From positions 62,001 to 126,000 of the forward strand of contig NZ_BMKR01000009.1 in assembly GCF_014644435.1 (NCBI RefSeq): a stretch of DNA of 64,000 nt. Direction: 5' to 3'. The position numbers were made by a program, and so were the translations under genes. The notes beneath the pieces were generated by a model. That model was not told the origin of the DNA. It worked only from the letters and a program-made list of their open reading frames with translations, and ran no database searches. This document shows, one piece after another, positions 44,821 to 54,055 of this stretch. Within the stretch, counting starts at the first letter, position 1; each line of letters begins with the position of its first letter. The DNA comes from Paenibacillus albidus. GTDB lineage: Bacteria; Bacillota; Bacilli; Paenibacillales; Paenibacillaceae.

Positions 44821-46791
44821 ATGAAATTACAAGACCATATTTTACTCTGGAATCATGCTTCCATTCAAATATTGGATATCCGCCATACTTCTCTCACGAC
44901 AGGTGAATATTCACCCTCCTACAGACTTCCTGCCAGCGGGTTTTTATTTACAACCCGCGGCCGTGCCCGGGTAATGCTTGATGGCATCCCTTACGATTCC
45001 AGTGGATTTCATGTCCTGCATGGAGGCAAAGGAATGAGTCTCGAGCTGCGGCCGGAACAGGATGAGGCGCTGGAATTTTATTTGATTTTGTACAAGGCGT
45101 TCCTCTCTCTTCCCAAACACAAGGATCTGATCAAAAGGCACGACAATCCTTTTCATATCCAATATGGACTTGTTCCCGTGAACCCGGCCTTTTTGTTTAA
45201 ACAAACAGAGATGATGTATACTGCATGGCGCAGCAAAGGTGAACTGCAGCAGCTGCAGATCAAAAGCCTGTTTTATCCTTGGATTTATGAAGTATTGCGG
45301 CAGTTGGATGCTCAGGGCATCAAGCAAGTAAAACCGAATTTAATAAATCAGGCTGTCCGCTATATGCACGATTATTATAATGAGCCAATCACGCTGGAGC
45401 AGCTGTCAGAAGCACTGGATAGCAGCCCGCGAACCATAACCCGATTATTCAAAAGACATCTGAACACCAGCCCAACCCAGTATCTAATAGGCCTGCGCAT
45501 GGAAAAGGCGAAGGCCCTGCTGCTTCATACAGAGGCCACTCTTCAGGAAATCGCTGTGAGCATAGGTTATCCTGATGCTTATTATTTTGGACGCATGTTC
45601 AAAAAACATTCGGGAACCTCGCCTGTCCGTTACAAAAATGAAGCCAGAATACTATCTGAATGGCCGGAAATGCCATCTTCTATTGCCGGATTTGACATTG
45701 TTCCCGCAGAACTTCTTCGTTATATTGACTGTGATAATCATTATCAATATACATACAAAGGAGAATCATTTATGTACAGAAGTACCAAGCCCTCTCTACT
45801 GCTCACCCTTATGTTATGTTTCACCATCATGTTAAGCGCCTGCTCTACAGGAGCCGCCAATATGAACACAGCCGGCAGTAGCCCATCCGCCCCGGCCGTT
45901 TCACCTTCCGCAGCAGTGAATGCAGCAGCAGTAACGGACAACGCAACAGCAGATGCTGAGATCCGGACAATCTCCACCGTAAAAGGAGAGATAGAAGTCC
46001 CGGCCAATCCGCAGCGTGTGGTTGTGTTATATTTACTCGGTGATGTGCTTGCGTTGGGCATAAAGCCCATTGGCGTATCCGATGTATACGAAGGGGCCGC
46101 ATTCGAGGAGGAGCTGAAGGATGTCCAGAAGCTTGGTGCCTGGTTCGAAGCCAGCCCTGAAGCAGTTCTAGCGCTGAACCCGGATCTGATTATCGTCGCC
46201 TCTGAAGAAACCTATGAGACTCTGCACCAGATCGCGCCTACCGTGCTGGTACCGTATGGGGAAATGTCAGCAGAGGAACGCGTATCCTTCATCGGCCAGA
46301 TTGTAGGCAAGGAACAGGAAGCCGATAAACTGTTCGCTGATTTTCACGCTAAAGTGGAAGAGAGCAAACAAAAGCTGCAGAATGCAGGAATCTACAACAA
46401 AACCGTATCCATCATGGAAGGCGGGAAAGACCGCAGCATGGTCGTGGTCAACAGCAAGCAGTTTGGTCGGGGTTCGCAGGTCATTTATGAATATCTGGGT
46501 ATGAAGGCCCCGGAAATTGTACAGCAAAAAATTGAAGTCTCCACGGGTGCGGATGCACCAGAATCCGTATCCTTTGAGGTCCTGGCCGACTATAGCGGAG
46601 ATTACATCTTCCGCTCCTCGTATACAGGAATGGCAGACCTCAGCGCCGATCCTTTATGGACCGGTATTCCTGCTGTACAGGAAGGCCACTTAATTAACCT
46701 GGATTTTGGCCTCTCCTATTACAGTGACATTTATTCCATGGATGCCCAGCTTGATTATATTGTGGACAGCCTGCTGGCAACCGTGAAGTAA
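44821..46791 (+). CDS. AraC regulator fused in frame to siderophore-binding lipoprotein (Btr-like)
   Basis: One uninterrupted frame of 656 residues from ATG 44821 (MKLQDHIL). Residues ~1-150 are a cupin-like sensor. Residues ~170-270 hold two AraC HTH motifs (NEPITLEQLSEALDSSPRTITRLFKRH, EATLQEIAVSIGYPDAYYFGRMFKKHSG). After a ~45-residue linker comes a complete FeuA-like siderophore-binding domain (VVVLYLLGDVLALGIKPIGVSDV, ALNPDLIIVASEETYETL). This order matches B. subtilis Btr, whose C-terminal domain senses ferric bacillibactin inside the cell. Unlike Btr, the fused domain begins with a full lipoprotein signal peptide, and the linker DNA contains a Fur box, promoter and ribosome binding site. 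Two products are therefore likely: a long regulator and a separate lipoprotein. Confidence 0.85.
   Translation: MKLQDHILLWNHASIQILDIRHTSLTTGEYSPSYRLPASGFLFTTRGRARVMLDGIPYDSSGFHVLHGGKGMSLELRPEQDEALEFYLILYKAFLSLPKHKDLIKRHDNPFHIQYGLVPVNPAFLFKQTEMMYTAWRSKGELQQLQIKSLFYPWIYEVLRQLDAQGIKQVKPNLINQAVRYMHDYYNEPITLEQLSEALDSSPRTITRLFKRHLNTSPTQYLIGLRMEKAKALLLHTEATLQEIAVSIGYPDAYYFGRMFKKHSGTSPVRYKNEARILSEWPEMPSSIAGFDIVPAELLRYIDCDNHYQYTYKGESFMYRSTKPSLLLTLMLCFTIMLSACSTGAANMNTAGSSPSAPAVSPSAAVNAAAVTDNATADAEIRTISTVKGEIEVPANPQRVVVLYLLGDVLALGIKPIGVSDVYEGAAFEEELKDVQKLGAWFEASPEAVLALNPDLIIVASEETYETLHQIAPTVLVPYGEMSAEERVSFIGQIVGKEQEADKLFADFHAKVEESKQKLQNAGIYNKTVSIMEGGKDRSMVVVNSKQFGRGSQVIYEYLGMKAPEIVQQKIEVSTGADAPESVSFEVLADYSGDYIFRSSYTGMADLSADPLWTGIPAVQEGHLINLDFGLSYYSDIYSMDAQLDYIVDSLLATVK
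45725..45753 (+). promoter_or_regulatory. Internal promoter with consensus Fur box inside the ORF
   Basis: TTGACT (45725-45730), a 17-nt spacer and TATACA (45748-45753). The spacer is occupied by TGATAATCATTATCA (45732-45746), an exact 7-1-7 Fur box. The predicted start of transcription is only about 12 nt before the internal ATG, so the leader would be very short. Confidence 0.75.
45772..46791 (+). CDS. Iron-siderophore ABC transporter binding lipoprotein (internal start)
   Basis: 339 residues if translated from the in-frame internal ATG 45772. AAAGGAG lies 8 nt upstream. The N-terminus MYRSTKPSLLLTLMLCFTIMLSAC is a textbook lipoprotein signal: basic residues, hydrophobic core, lipobox LSAC. 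A Ser/Ala/Pro-rich spacer and the periplasmic-binding-protein fold follow, with paired lobes joined by a long helix. It would bind ferric siderophore at the cell surface. No permease or ATPase gene is adjacent. It overlaps completely with the longer fused frame. Confidence 0.8.
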   Translation: MYRSTKPSLLLTLMLCFTIMLSACSTGAANMNTAGSSPSAPAVSPSAAVNAAAVTDNATADAEIRTISTVKGEIEVPANPQRVVVLYLLGDVLALGIKPIGVSDVYEGAAFEEELKDVQKLGAWFEASPEAVLALNPDLIIVASEETYETLHQIAPTVLVPYGEMSAEERVSFIGQIVGKEQEADKLFADFHAKVEESKQKLQNAGIYNKTVSIMEGGKDRSMVVVNSKQFGRGSQVIYEYLGMKAPEIVQQKIEVSTGADAPESVSFEVLADYSGDYIFRSSYTGMADLSADPLWTGIPAVQEGHLINLDFGLSYYSDIYSMDAQLDYIVDSLLATVK

Positions 46792-46810
46792 CTCTATAAA
46801 CACTAATGTC

Positions 46811-46860
46811 CAAAAAGGGCTCTTCTCCATGCAGGTTGTCCTGCTGGAAAAGAGCCCTTC
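46811..46860. terminator. Bidirectional terminator between lipoprotein and ftsK genes
   Basis: Stem AAGGGCTCTT / AAGAGCCCTT with an inner GCAGG/CCTGC stem. TTTTT follows on the minus strand. It serves the convergent genes ending at 46791 and 46873. Confidence 0.75.
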
Positions 46861-46872
46861 GGCTTACTTTGG

Positions 46873-49512
46873 TTACGAGCTCATTCGATTATGCTGATAC
46901 TGTTCCAGAGAGATTAGCACCTCACGCGGCTTGCTGCCCTCGTAAGGGCCGATCACTCCCCGTGCCTCCATGGAATCAATCAGTCGTGCCGCACGGGTAT
47001 AACCGACACGCATGCGGCGCTGAAGCAATGATACGGATGCCTGCTTGGCTTCTAATACAATTTGAACGGCCTGTTCATATAATTCATCCTGAGGTTCCTG
47101 ATTATCGGCAGCGGTATCGTCCACTTCGGGAACAAGTGTCTCGTCATAATTCGCTTCCCCCTGGCTGCTGACATATTGTACAATCGTCTCCACTTCCTGA
47201 TCGCTCATAAAAGCGCCTTGCACCCGGATTGGTTTCGAAGCACCCATCGGCATAAACAGCATATCTCCCCGGCCCAGGAGCTTCTCTGCTCCGGCCATAT
47301 CGAGGATTGTCCGGGAATCGACCTGTGAGGAGACCCCAAAGGCAATCCGTGACGGAATATTGGCTTTGATGACCCCTGTGATCACATCTACAGAAGGACG
47401 CTGGGTGGCAATAATTAAGTGAATGCCTGCCGCCCGGGCCATCTGGGCCAACCGGCAGATCGCATCCTCCACATCCCCCGCTGCCACCATCATCAGGTCG
47501 GCAAGCTCGTCCACAATAACTACAATGAACGGCAACACGGCAGCCGGATTATCCTTCATCAGGTTGTTGTAGCCTTCCATATTCCGCGTGCCTGATTTGG
47601 AGAAGAGCTCATATCTTTTCTCCATTTCCACGACAATCTTCTTCAAGGCCAAGCTCGCCCGCTTGGGATCCGTAACCACCGGGGCCAGCAAATGAGGAAT
47701 GCCGTTATATATATTCAGTTCGACCATCTTCGGATCGACCATCAGAAACTTGACTTCATTCGGCTTGGCTTTGTATAGAATACTGGTAATAATGCCGTTA
47801 ATACAGACAGATTTGCCTGATCCGGTTGCCCCCGCTACCAATAGATGGGGCATCTTCGCCAAGTTGCCAATAATGGTCTGCCCGGAGATGTCGCGGCCAA
47901 AAGCGATGGACAGCCTGGACTCGGAGTCCGTGAAAGTTGTCGTTTCCATAACTTCCCGCATCGTCACGATAGATACCTCCGAATTCGGCACTTCAATACC
48001 GATGGCCGATTTGCCGGGAATCGGCGCTTCCATCCGGATATCCTTCGCGGCCAGCGCCAGGGCAATATCATCAGTCAAGTTTACAATCCGGCTGACCTTC
48101 ACACCGATATCCGGCTGAATTTCATACCGGGTTACTGCCGGTCCCCTTACAACCTCAAGCACCTTGGCCCGTACTCCAAAGCTCTCCAGTGTAGCCTCCA
48201 GCTTCCTGGCCGTCTGCATATAATCATTCTGGTCGCCAGCTTTGCCTCCATTGTTAGGTTTGGCCAACAGACGGAATGAAGGAAGCTTGTACGGCTTGGG
48301 TGGGGGCGGAGGAGGCGGAACGACCACCCCCTCAGGAGACTCACCTAGCAATCCCTCAAGCTCCAGGCTGACCGGTTCACCTTCTTGTGCAGGGGGATCC
48401 ACCGATGCAGAAGTAGCCTGTACATTCGCTATTGCTGCTTCAGGAGCTTTAAGCCCCCCGCCGCGTGCAGCCGGCGAGAACTCGCTCCATTCCTCTCTGT
48501 CCTCATCGTTCAGCCCTTCCGAGCGGATATGCTCGAAGAAATCGCGGATAATCGGAGTAACCGGCTCCAGCTCCTCCTCGAAATCGCCTTCCAGATCGTC
48601 GAGCGGAGGATAATCCCTTGAGGCGTTCAGGCCCGAAATAATGGGTCCAGACGCATTTCCTGCCACAAAGGGTTCATCATCATCCTTATACTCTTCATCA
48701 GCCTCTTCCGTCCGTATACCCGAAGTCCAGTCTGAAATCCGCTTGAAAAAGAGCGGCTGCTTGCGTTTCGGCAACTGCTGCACTTCTTCCTCGTCGTCCT
48801 CCTGTATAACTTGCCTGCGGGAGGTGGCTTTAACCGCTTTTGCCGGTCTGGAATTCACCGGAACAGCCTGCGGACGGTTCGCCGCTCTGAGGCGGATTTC
48901 GTCCAGCAGCTTCATGGCCCGCACACGCAGCAGCCCGAAGAGTTCTATATAGGAAAGATTGGTAACCAGCATGAAACTGATTGCAATCATCACGATCATC
49001 ATCAGCTTAGCCCCGAGGCTTCCGAACAACCACAGCAGCGCAGCATATTCTATCCCGCCGATGTATCCTCCGCTAATATCCTTGCCGAGCATGTACACAG
49101 TACTATTGCTCGAACCTGGAGAAAGAGCACCGGATAGATCGTTATGTATTTGTTCCAGCACATTGCCCGGATGCAGCAAAGACAAAGGCCCAAGCTTCTG
49201 TTCCATCGAAGATATAGTGCTCATTAGACACAACGAAAGAAAGAGCAGCACCAGGCCCGTATGACGAGTGCTCCAGGAAGACGGCCATTTGCGGTGAATC
49301 ATAACCATCAAACCATAAAAAATACCGATTAACGGCAAAACAAAATAAAAACGACCCAGAAGATACCCTGCCATGCTTGAGAGTGAACGTCCTACAGCCG
49401 CTTCCCCGGACAAAGCAATGACAGAGATCGTAATCAGCAGAATCCCGTAAATTTCATATTTTAAAACACTGCCAAGCAGCACTTTTTTCTTTTTCTTTCT
49501 TCGTTTAGCCAC
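46873..49512 (-). CDS. spoIIIE: FtsK/SpoIIIE-family DNA translocase
   Basis: About 879 residues. Four N-terminal membrane helices (~20-165) are followed by a long acidic, Pro-rich linker. The RecA-like motor has [16 protein letters not shown] and [13 protein letters not shown], and the C-terminal gamma domain ([31 protein letters not shown]) reads DNA polarity. It pumps chromosomal DNA through the septum, into the forespore during sporulation. GTG 49512 ([10 protein letters not shown]) is preferred over GTG 49521 because GGGGGTGG sits 4 nt before it. It follows tepA-ylzJ as in B. subtilis. Confidence 0.94.
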   Translation of the reverse strand: MAKRRKKKKKVLLGSVLKYEIYGILLITISVIALSGEAAVGRSLSSMAGYLLGRFYFVLPLIGIFYGLMVMIHRKWPSSWSTRHTGLVLLFLSLCLMSTISSMEQKLGPLSLLHPGNVLEQIHNDLSGALSPGSSNSTVYMLGKDISGGYIGGIEYAALLWLFGSLGAKLMMIVMIAISFMLVTNLSYIELFGLLRVRAMKLLDEIRLRAANRPQAVPVNSRPAKAVKATSRRQVIQEDDEEEVQQLPKRKQPLFFKRISDWTSGIRTEEADEEYKDDDEPFVAGNASGPIISGLNASRDYPPLDDLEGDFEEELEPVTPIIRDFFEHIRSEGLNDEDREEWSEFSPAARGGGLKAPEAAIANVQATSASVDPPAQEGEPVSLELEGLLGESPEGVVVPPPPPPPKPYKLPSFRLLAKPNNGGKAGDQNDYMQTARKLEATLESFGVRAKVLEVVRGPAVTRYEIQPDIGVKVSRIVNLTDDIALALAAKDIRMEAPIPGKSAIGIEVPNSEVSIVTMREVMETTTFTDSESRLSIAFGRDISGQTIIGNLAKMPHLLVAGATGSGKSVCINGIITSILYKAKPNEVKFLMVDPKMVELNIYNGIPHLLAPVVTDPKRASLALKKIVVEMEKRYELFSKSGTRNMEGYNNLMKDNPAAVLPFIVVIVDELADLMMVAAGDVEDAICRLAQMARAAGIHLIIATQRPSVDVITGVIKANIPSRIAFGVSSQVDSRTILDMAGAEKLLGRGDMLFMPMGASKPIRVQGAFMSDQEVETIVQYVSSQGEANYDETLVPEVDDTAADNQEPQDELYEQAVQIVLEAKQASVSLLQRRMRVGYTRAARLIDSMEARGVIGPYEGSKPREVLISLEQYQHNRMSS

Positions 49513-49590
49513 ACCAGCCACCCCCGGAACAACATTATACCATATAATGGCGTGGCGTACCTATGTTCTCTTTTGTCAGAAAATACATCA

Positions 49591-49803
49591 TTATGTTAAA
49601 GAAATAATAGCACCCGGCGAAAGCGCCGGGTCCAGATAACGGTTCAGGGGACAGTGGAGCAGCCTGACTATACGGGCTTGCCCCTGCTCCAGCGGCTCAA
49701 CCTGCATCAGCATCCCCTGATAAGTGACTTCCCGGGTCACTGTAGCGGCCCGGATTGCCCCTTCCCAGACCTGCTCCATCGGCGTTACGGTATACAGGAT
49801 CAT
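49591..49803 (-). CDS. YlzJ-like protein
   Basis: 70 residues ([16 protein letters not shown]...[23 protein letters not shown]), matching the YlzJ family in size and motif. Function unknown. ATG 49803 overlaps the tepA stop by 4 nt, so they are coupled, as in related genomes. Confidence 0.9.
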   Translation of the reverse strand: MILYTVTPMEQVWEGAIRAATVTREVTYQGMLMQVEPLEQGQARIVRLLHCPLNRYLDPALSPGAIISLT

Positions 49804-50582
49804 TGTGTTAACCCCCCTTGCAGGGTTAAGTCTGTAGCCCCGGTGCGTTCTTGTGCGGTAATCATGCCGTTTAACCTGGCCAAAGCTGCACCGATTCCCC
49901 CTACCTCATCCATTAGTCCATATTTGACCGCATCGGCTCCGCCTACGGCAGTTCCGATATCACGGTTCAGTTCCCCGGTCTGGAACATCAGGTCTTTAAA
50001 TTGCTTTTCTGTAATCCGGGAATGGGAAGTGACGAACTTCACTACGCGTTCCTGCATTTTCTCCATGTATTCAAAGGTCTGCGGCACTCCGATGACCAGG
50101 CCGTTCATCCGGATGGGATGAATGGTCATTGTCGCACTCTCCGCAATGATTGAATAGCTCGAAGATACCGCAATCGGCACCCCGATACTATGGCCTCCGC
50201 CAATAACGACAGTCACCGTTGGTTTGGACAGGGAGGCAATGATCTCCGCAATCGCCAGACCCGCTTCCACGTCTCCGCCAACCGTATTCAGCACAATCAG
50301 CAAACCCTTGATATTCTTGTTCTGCTCGGCAGCCACCAGTTGGGGAATGATGTGCTCATATTTCGTTGTTTTGTTGTGTGGCGGCAGTACAAAATGACCT
50401 TCAATTTGCCCGATAATCGTCATGCAAAAGATTTCCGGCTCACTACTGGGAACCACAGTTTGCCCCAGTTCTTTAATAGCCCCTATCGTGCCCGGAGGCA
50501 TTACTTCACTGATTTCGGGTCTGCCTTCACCGGGACTCACTTCTTTATTGTTGCCTGGGGTCGTTCTTTCTGTATAATCCAT
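49800..50582 (-). CDS. tepA: TepA, ClpP-like translocation-enhancing protein
   Basis: 260 residues from ATG 50582 ([14 protein letters not shown]), which follows GGGAGAG; ATG 50630 has no ribosome binding site. The ClpP/crotonase fold is clear: [21 protein letters not shown], then [19 protein letters not shown] with the likely nucleophile Ser, and TIHPIRMNG with His. It was described in B. subtilis as aiding protein secretion and degrading signal peptides or SASPs. Upstream of ylzJ and downstream of rnjB. Confidence 0.92.
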   Translation of the reverse strand: MDYTERTTPGNNKEVSPGEGRPEISEVMPPGTIGAIKELGQTVVPSSEPEIFCMTIIGQIEGHFVLPPHNKTTKYEHIIPQLVAAEQNKNIKGLLIVLNTVGGDVEAGLAIAEIIASLSKPTVTVVIGGGHSIGVPIAVSSSYSIIAESATMTIHPIRMNGLVIGVPQTFEYMEKMQERVVKFVTSHSRITEKQFKDLMFQTGELNRDIGTAVGGADAVKYGLMDEVGGIGAALARLNGMITAQERTGATDLTLQGGLTQ

Positions 50583-50705
50583 TGATCGCAGCTCTCCCTT
50601 TCCGCTTGCAGCTTCTTTTGCTGCAGCCATGCTAACTTTGCTTAGTATGACATTTCAGCGCTGCGCATTATGCAAGGGAAGCCATAAAAGTATATTTACT
50701 GCACA

Positions 50706-50760
50706 CAAAAAGCCTCTCTCACCCGGAAACCGTCCAATATTCCCGGGGAGAAGAGGCTTA
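50706..50760 (-). terminator. rnjB terminator
   Basis: Minus-strand AAGCCTCT / AGAGGCTT stem with inner CCCGG/CCGGG pairing and TTTTT tail. Confidence 0.75.
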
Positions 50761-50795
50761 ATGCCTGACACTATATTTTAAGGAGAGGTTTCTCC

Positions 50796-52475
50796 TCAGA
50801 CTTCCATAATAATTGGCAAGATCATCGGTCTGCGGCGTGTCTGCTCATAGAGGAAACGGCCGAGTGAATCTTTGACACTTGTCTTAAGTGAAGCCCATTC
50901 GTTGACTTTCTCACTCATGAGACGCTGCAGTGTGCTGGAAACAATTCGGTTAGCCTCATCCAGAAGTCCTTCGGACTCCCGTACGTACACAAATCCGCGG
51001 GAAATAATATCAGGGCCGGAGACAATCGCTCCATTCTGCTTGCTTAAGGTAACAACCACCACCAGAATACCATCCTGTGACAGCAGCTTGCGATCACGCA
51101 GCACAATGTTGCCTACATCGCCTACACCCAATCCGTCAATCAGCACGTTACCGGCTGTAACTTTACCGGCTTTACGGGCAGCACCGCTCTGGATTTCAAC
51201 AATTTCACCAATTTCTGTGATGAAGATGTTGCTTGGATCAACGCCAACCGATTCTGCGAGCAACGCATGTTTGCGCTGCATCCGGAATTCACCGTGAATC
51301 GGAATGAAGTATTTTGGCTTCATCAGATTCAGCATGAGCTTCAGCTCTTCCTGGCTGCCGTGACCTGATACGTGAACGCCGGAATTGGAGCCGCTGTAAA
51401 TAACATTGGCGCCCAAGCGGAACAATTCATCGATCGTGCGTCCAACATATTTCTCGTTCCCCGGAACCGGAGTTGCCGCGATAATAACAGTATCTCCTGG
51501 CATAATGTCAACCTTGCGGTGGCTCGAACGAGCCATCCGTGTCAATGCGGACATCGGCTCGCCTTGACTTCCTGTGCAGAGGACAACGACGCGGTTACCG
51601 GCCATTCTGTTCATTTCTTCAGGCTCAATCAGCATGCCGTCCGGTACGTTCAGATACCCGAGTTCGGAAGCGATGGTTACTACGTTCACCATACTGCGTC
51701 CAATTACGGTGATCTTGCGTCCAGTGGATTCTGCAGCATTTACCACCTGCTGAATCCGGTGCACGTTGGAAGCGAATGTCGCTACGACAACACGTTGCTC
51801 TGCTTTGCGGAAGATATCTTCCAGAACGATGCCGACATTCTTCTCCGAAGGAGTGAAACCCGGTTTCTCAGCGTTGGTGCTGTCCGACATCAGGGCCAAT
51901 ACACCCTTTTGGCCAATTTCAGCCATGCGGTGCAGATTGGCAAACTGACCGTTGACCGGCGTGTGGTCAAATTTGAAGTCTCCGGTATGCACTACATTGC
52001 CTTCCGGTGTTTCAATGCATACACCGACAGAATCCGGAATACTGTGATTGGTTCTGAAGAAGGTCACTGTCAATGAGTTACCGAGCTGAATTTCTGAATC
52101 TTCGTTAATCAGAATTCGTTTGGTTTCTCCCAGCAGATTCGCTTCTTTCAGTTTGTTCTCCACCAGTCCGAGCGTAAGTCTGGTTCCGTACACCGGCACA
52201 TTCAAATTCTTCAGTACATAAGACAGACCACCAATGTGATCCTCGTGTCCGTGTGTAAGTACAATTCCTCTTACTTTGTCACGGTTCTCTGTCAAATACG
52301 AGATATCAGGAATTACAATGTCAATCCCGAGCATATCCTCTTCCGGGAACTTCAAACCGGCATCTACGACTACAATGTCGGACCCGTATTGAACGACATA
52401 CATGTTTTTCCCGATTTCTCCGACTCCGCCCAAAGCGAAAATCGTCAATTTATCGTTGTTGTTTTTTTTGGACAA
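50796..52475 (-). CDS. rnjB: Ribonuclease J
   Basis: 559 residues, metallo-beta-lactamase/beta-CASP nuclease with 5'-3' exo- and endonuclease activity in RNA decay. The zinc motif HGHEDH is in VLTHGHEDHIGGLS; the SDSTNAE and HVSGHGSQEELKLML blocks and a C-terminal domain are present. The start is TTG 52475 (MSKKNNND) 10 nt after GGAGGG. The symbol rnjB follows synteny (dapA upstream, tepA downstream as with B. subtilis ymfA); RNase J1 versus J2 activity cannot be told from position. It has an unusually long leader. Confidence 0.93.
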   Translation of the reverse strand: MSKKNNNDKLTIFALGGVGEIGKNMYVVQYGSDIVVVDAGLKFPEEDMLGIDIVIPDISYLTENRDKVRGIVLTHGHEDHIGGLSYVLKNLNVPVYGTRLTLGLVENKLKEANLLGETKRILINEDSEIQLGNSLTVTFFRTNHSIPDSVGVCIETPEGNVVHTGDFKFDHTPVNGQFANLHRMAEIGQKGVLALMSDSTNAEKPGFTPSEKNVGIVLEDIFRKAEQRVVVATFASNVHRIQQVVNAAESTGRKITVIGRSMVNVVTIASELGYLNVPDGMLIEPEEMNRMAGNRVVVLCTGSQGEPMSALTRMARSSHRKVDIMPGDTVIIAATPVPGNEKYVGRTIDELFRLGANVIYSGSNSGVHVSGHGSQEELKLMLNLMKPKYFIPIHGEFRMQRKHALLAESVGVDPSNIFITEIGEIVEIQSGAARKAGKVTAGNVLIDGLGVGDVGNIVLRDRKLLSQDGILVVVVTLSKQNGAIVSGPDIISRGFVYVRESEGLLDEANRIVSSTLQRLMSEKVNEWASLKTSVKDSLGRFLYEQTRRRPMILPIIMEV

Positions 52476-52819
52476 ATGAATCTAACCCTCCTATGATGTT
52501 GGACGTCATACTTTTATTTTGTAAAAACAATACTTCATTATTTCAGCGGCGCTGAACACATTCTTCAAACAGCTGATAGTTTCCGGCAGTCAACAAGGAA
52601 ATTCCGAAAGTCTGTAAAATGGGCAATGCGAAAGCTCCCGATTCCGGGCAGTAAAGTTCTCTTGAAGCGGACAAACGCCGTCAAATTTCACCGCCGCGCC
52701 CCTCGCGCGAAGCCCCGGGCACCGTATCACAGACTCATCCAGGGACCTATCCTGTCTCACAATGTACTACATTGACGGAAGATTACCGCATATTTAATTT
52801 TAACCGCACTCAGTCACTT
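52476..52819 (-). promoter_or_regulatory. Long GC-rich leader of the RNase J gene
   Basis: About 340 nt between the predicted start of transcription and the TTG start. The part at 52660-52750 is very GC-rich with possible CGCG pairings (around 52700-52735). No convincing gene is inside. It is a candidate cis-acting regulatory RNA or autoregulation target. Confidence 0.45.
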
Positions 52820-52825
52820 AACAAC

Positions 52826-52855
52826 ATTATACATGATTTTTTTGTCAAAAGACAA
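52826..52855 (-). promoter_or_regulatory. Promoter of the RNase J gene
   Basis: Minus-strand TTGTCT (52850-52855), an 18-nt spacer, consensus TATAAT (52826-52831). Confidence 0.6.
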
Positions 52856-53023
52856 GTCATGGCAATCTTTATCGTTATTCTTTCCTTATTTTAACCTAAA
52901 AAATCACATCAGAAGAAACAGCTTCGGGTGAAGACCCTACGGGTCCGGAGGGTTTTTCCGATCACTGTTAAAGCCCGATTTCTTTATCAAAAGGATTAGC
53001 AGATTGAGTCTCTTTTAGAGAAC

Positions 53024-53064
53024 GCAAAATAGCGATTCTCCAAATAAAGGAGAATCGCTGCTTT
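53024..53064 (-). terminator. dapA terminator
   Basis: Perfect 11-bp stem AGCGATTCTCC / GGAGAATCGCT (53031-53059) with 7-nt loop and ATTTTGC tail on the minus strand. The remaining gap up to the RNase J promoter shows no gene. Confidence 0.65.
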
Positions 53065-53155
53065 GCTGAACTTTTCGTTATCCAAACAGATAAAGGCACT
53101 GGAAGAGCATATACTGCTTGGGAATTTCTTTTATTTAACTTATATCGCAAAGTAA

Positions 53156-54040
53156 TTACGCGTGCGGCTCCAGCAGCTTTGTGATGAAATCAGCCTCTGC
53201 AGCTGTAGGCGCGATTAAAGGCAGTCTGACCGAACCTACAGGGACACCTCGCAGTCCAAGCGCATATTTCACTGCCGAAGGATTCGGCAGTGGCTCCGGA
53301 CATTCGAACAAGCCCTTGAATACCGGGAACAGCTTGCGGTGAATCTCTGCGGCCCGTGTCACATGACCGGCATTAAAGGCAGCGATCATCTCGGACATCT
53401 GGCTACCCACTATATGGCTCGCCACACTGATAATGCCGTATCCGCCAACCGCAAGCGCGGGCAGACCGGCGGAATCATCTCCTGTATACACGCGAAAATC
53501 AGCCGGACACCCCGCCGCAATCTGCGTGATATGATCCACGGAAGCACATTCCTTGGTAGCGGTTATATTCGGAATTTCTGCCAGCCGGAGTGTAGTGGCT
53601 ACTGACATGCATACCCCGGTACGGCCGGGAACATTGTACAAAATAACCGGAAGAGTGGTTGATGAAGCAATAGCTGCAAAATGCTGATACAGCCCCTCCT
53701 GATTAGGCTTATTGTAATAAGGAACGACGAGCAGGACACCGTCCACGCCGATTTTTTCGGCTTCCCCAGTCAAATGAACCGAATGCCGGGTGTTATTGCT
53801 GCCCGTACCGGCAATGACCTTGCAGCGGCCTGCTGCCTTTTCCAGGACAAAAGAAAACAGCTTGAGCTTCTCCTCATCACTAAGTGTCGGGGATTCGCCG
53901 GTTGTTCCGCAAACGACCAGAGCTTCAGATTTCTGTTCTGTAATCAAATATTCAACAAGCTGAGAAGTGACTTCCCAGTTGATTTCTCCATCCCCGTCAA
54001 ACGGGGTTACCATGGCTGTGATCAGTTTCCCGAAATCCAC
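53156..54040 (-). CDS. dapA: 4-hydroxy-tetrahydrodipicolinate synthase
   Basis: 294 residues. It condenses pyruvate and aspartate semialdehyde, the first step specific to lysine, diaminopimelate and dipicolinate. Visible: VVCGTTGESPTLS (Thr pair), LYNVPGRTGVCM (Tyr and Arg), and the Schiff-base Lys in ITATKECASVD. GTG 54040 follows AAGGAGG. It lies 15 nt after dapG in the dpaA-dpaB-dapG-dapA group, so its product can feed both the cell wall and the spore. A paralogue lies at 24363-25247. Confidence 0.96.
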   Translation of the reverse strand: MDFGKLITAMVTPFDGDGEINWEVTSQLVEYLITEQKSEALVVCGTTGESPTLSDEEKLKLFSFVLEKAAGRCKVIAGTGSNNTRHSVHLTGEAEKIGVDGVLLVVPYYNKPNQEGLYQHFAAIASSTTLPVILYNVPGRTGVCMSVATTLRLAEIPNITATKECASVDHITQIAAGCPADFRVYTGDDSAGLPALAVGGYGIISVASHIVGSQMSEMIAAFNAGHVTRAAEIHRKLFPVFKGLFECPEPLPNPSAVKYALGLRGVPVGSVRLPLIAPTAAEADFITKLLEPHA

Positions 54041-54055
54041 TTGAATTCCTCCTTG

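Noticed and set aside
52560..52770. Roughly 55-codon minus-strand frame in the RNase J leader
   Set aside because: No ribosome binding site and composition dominated by the GC-rich block; treated as leader RNA.
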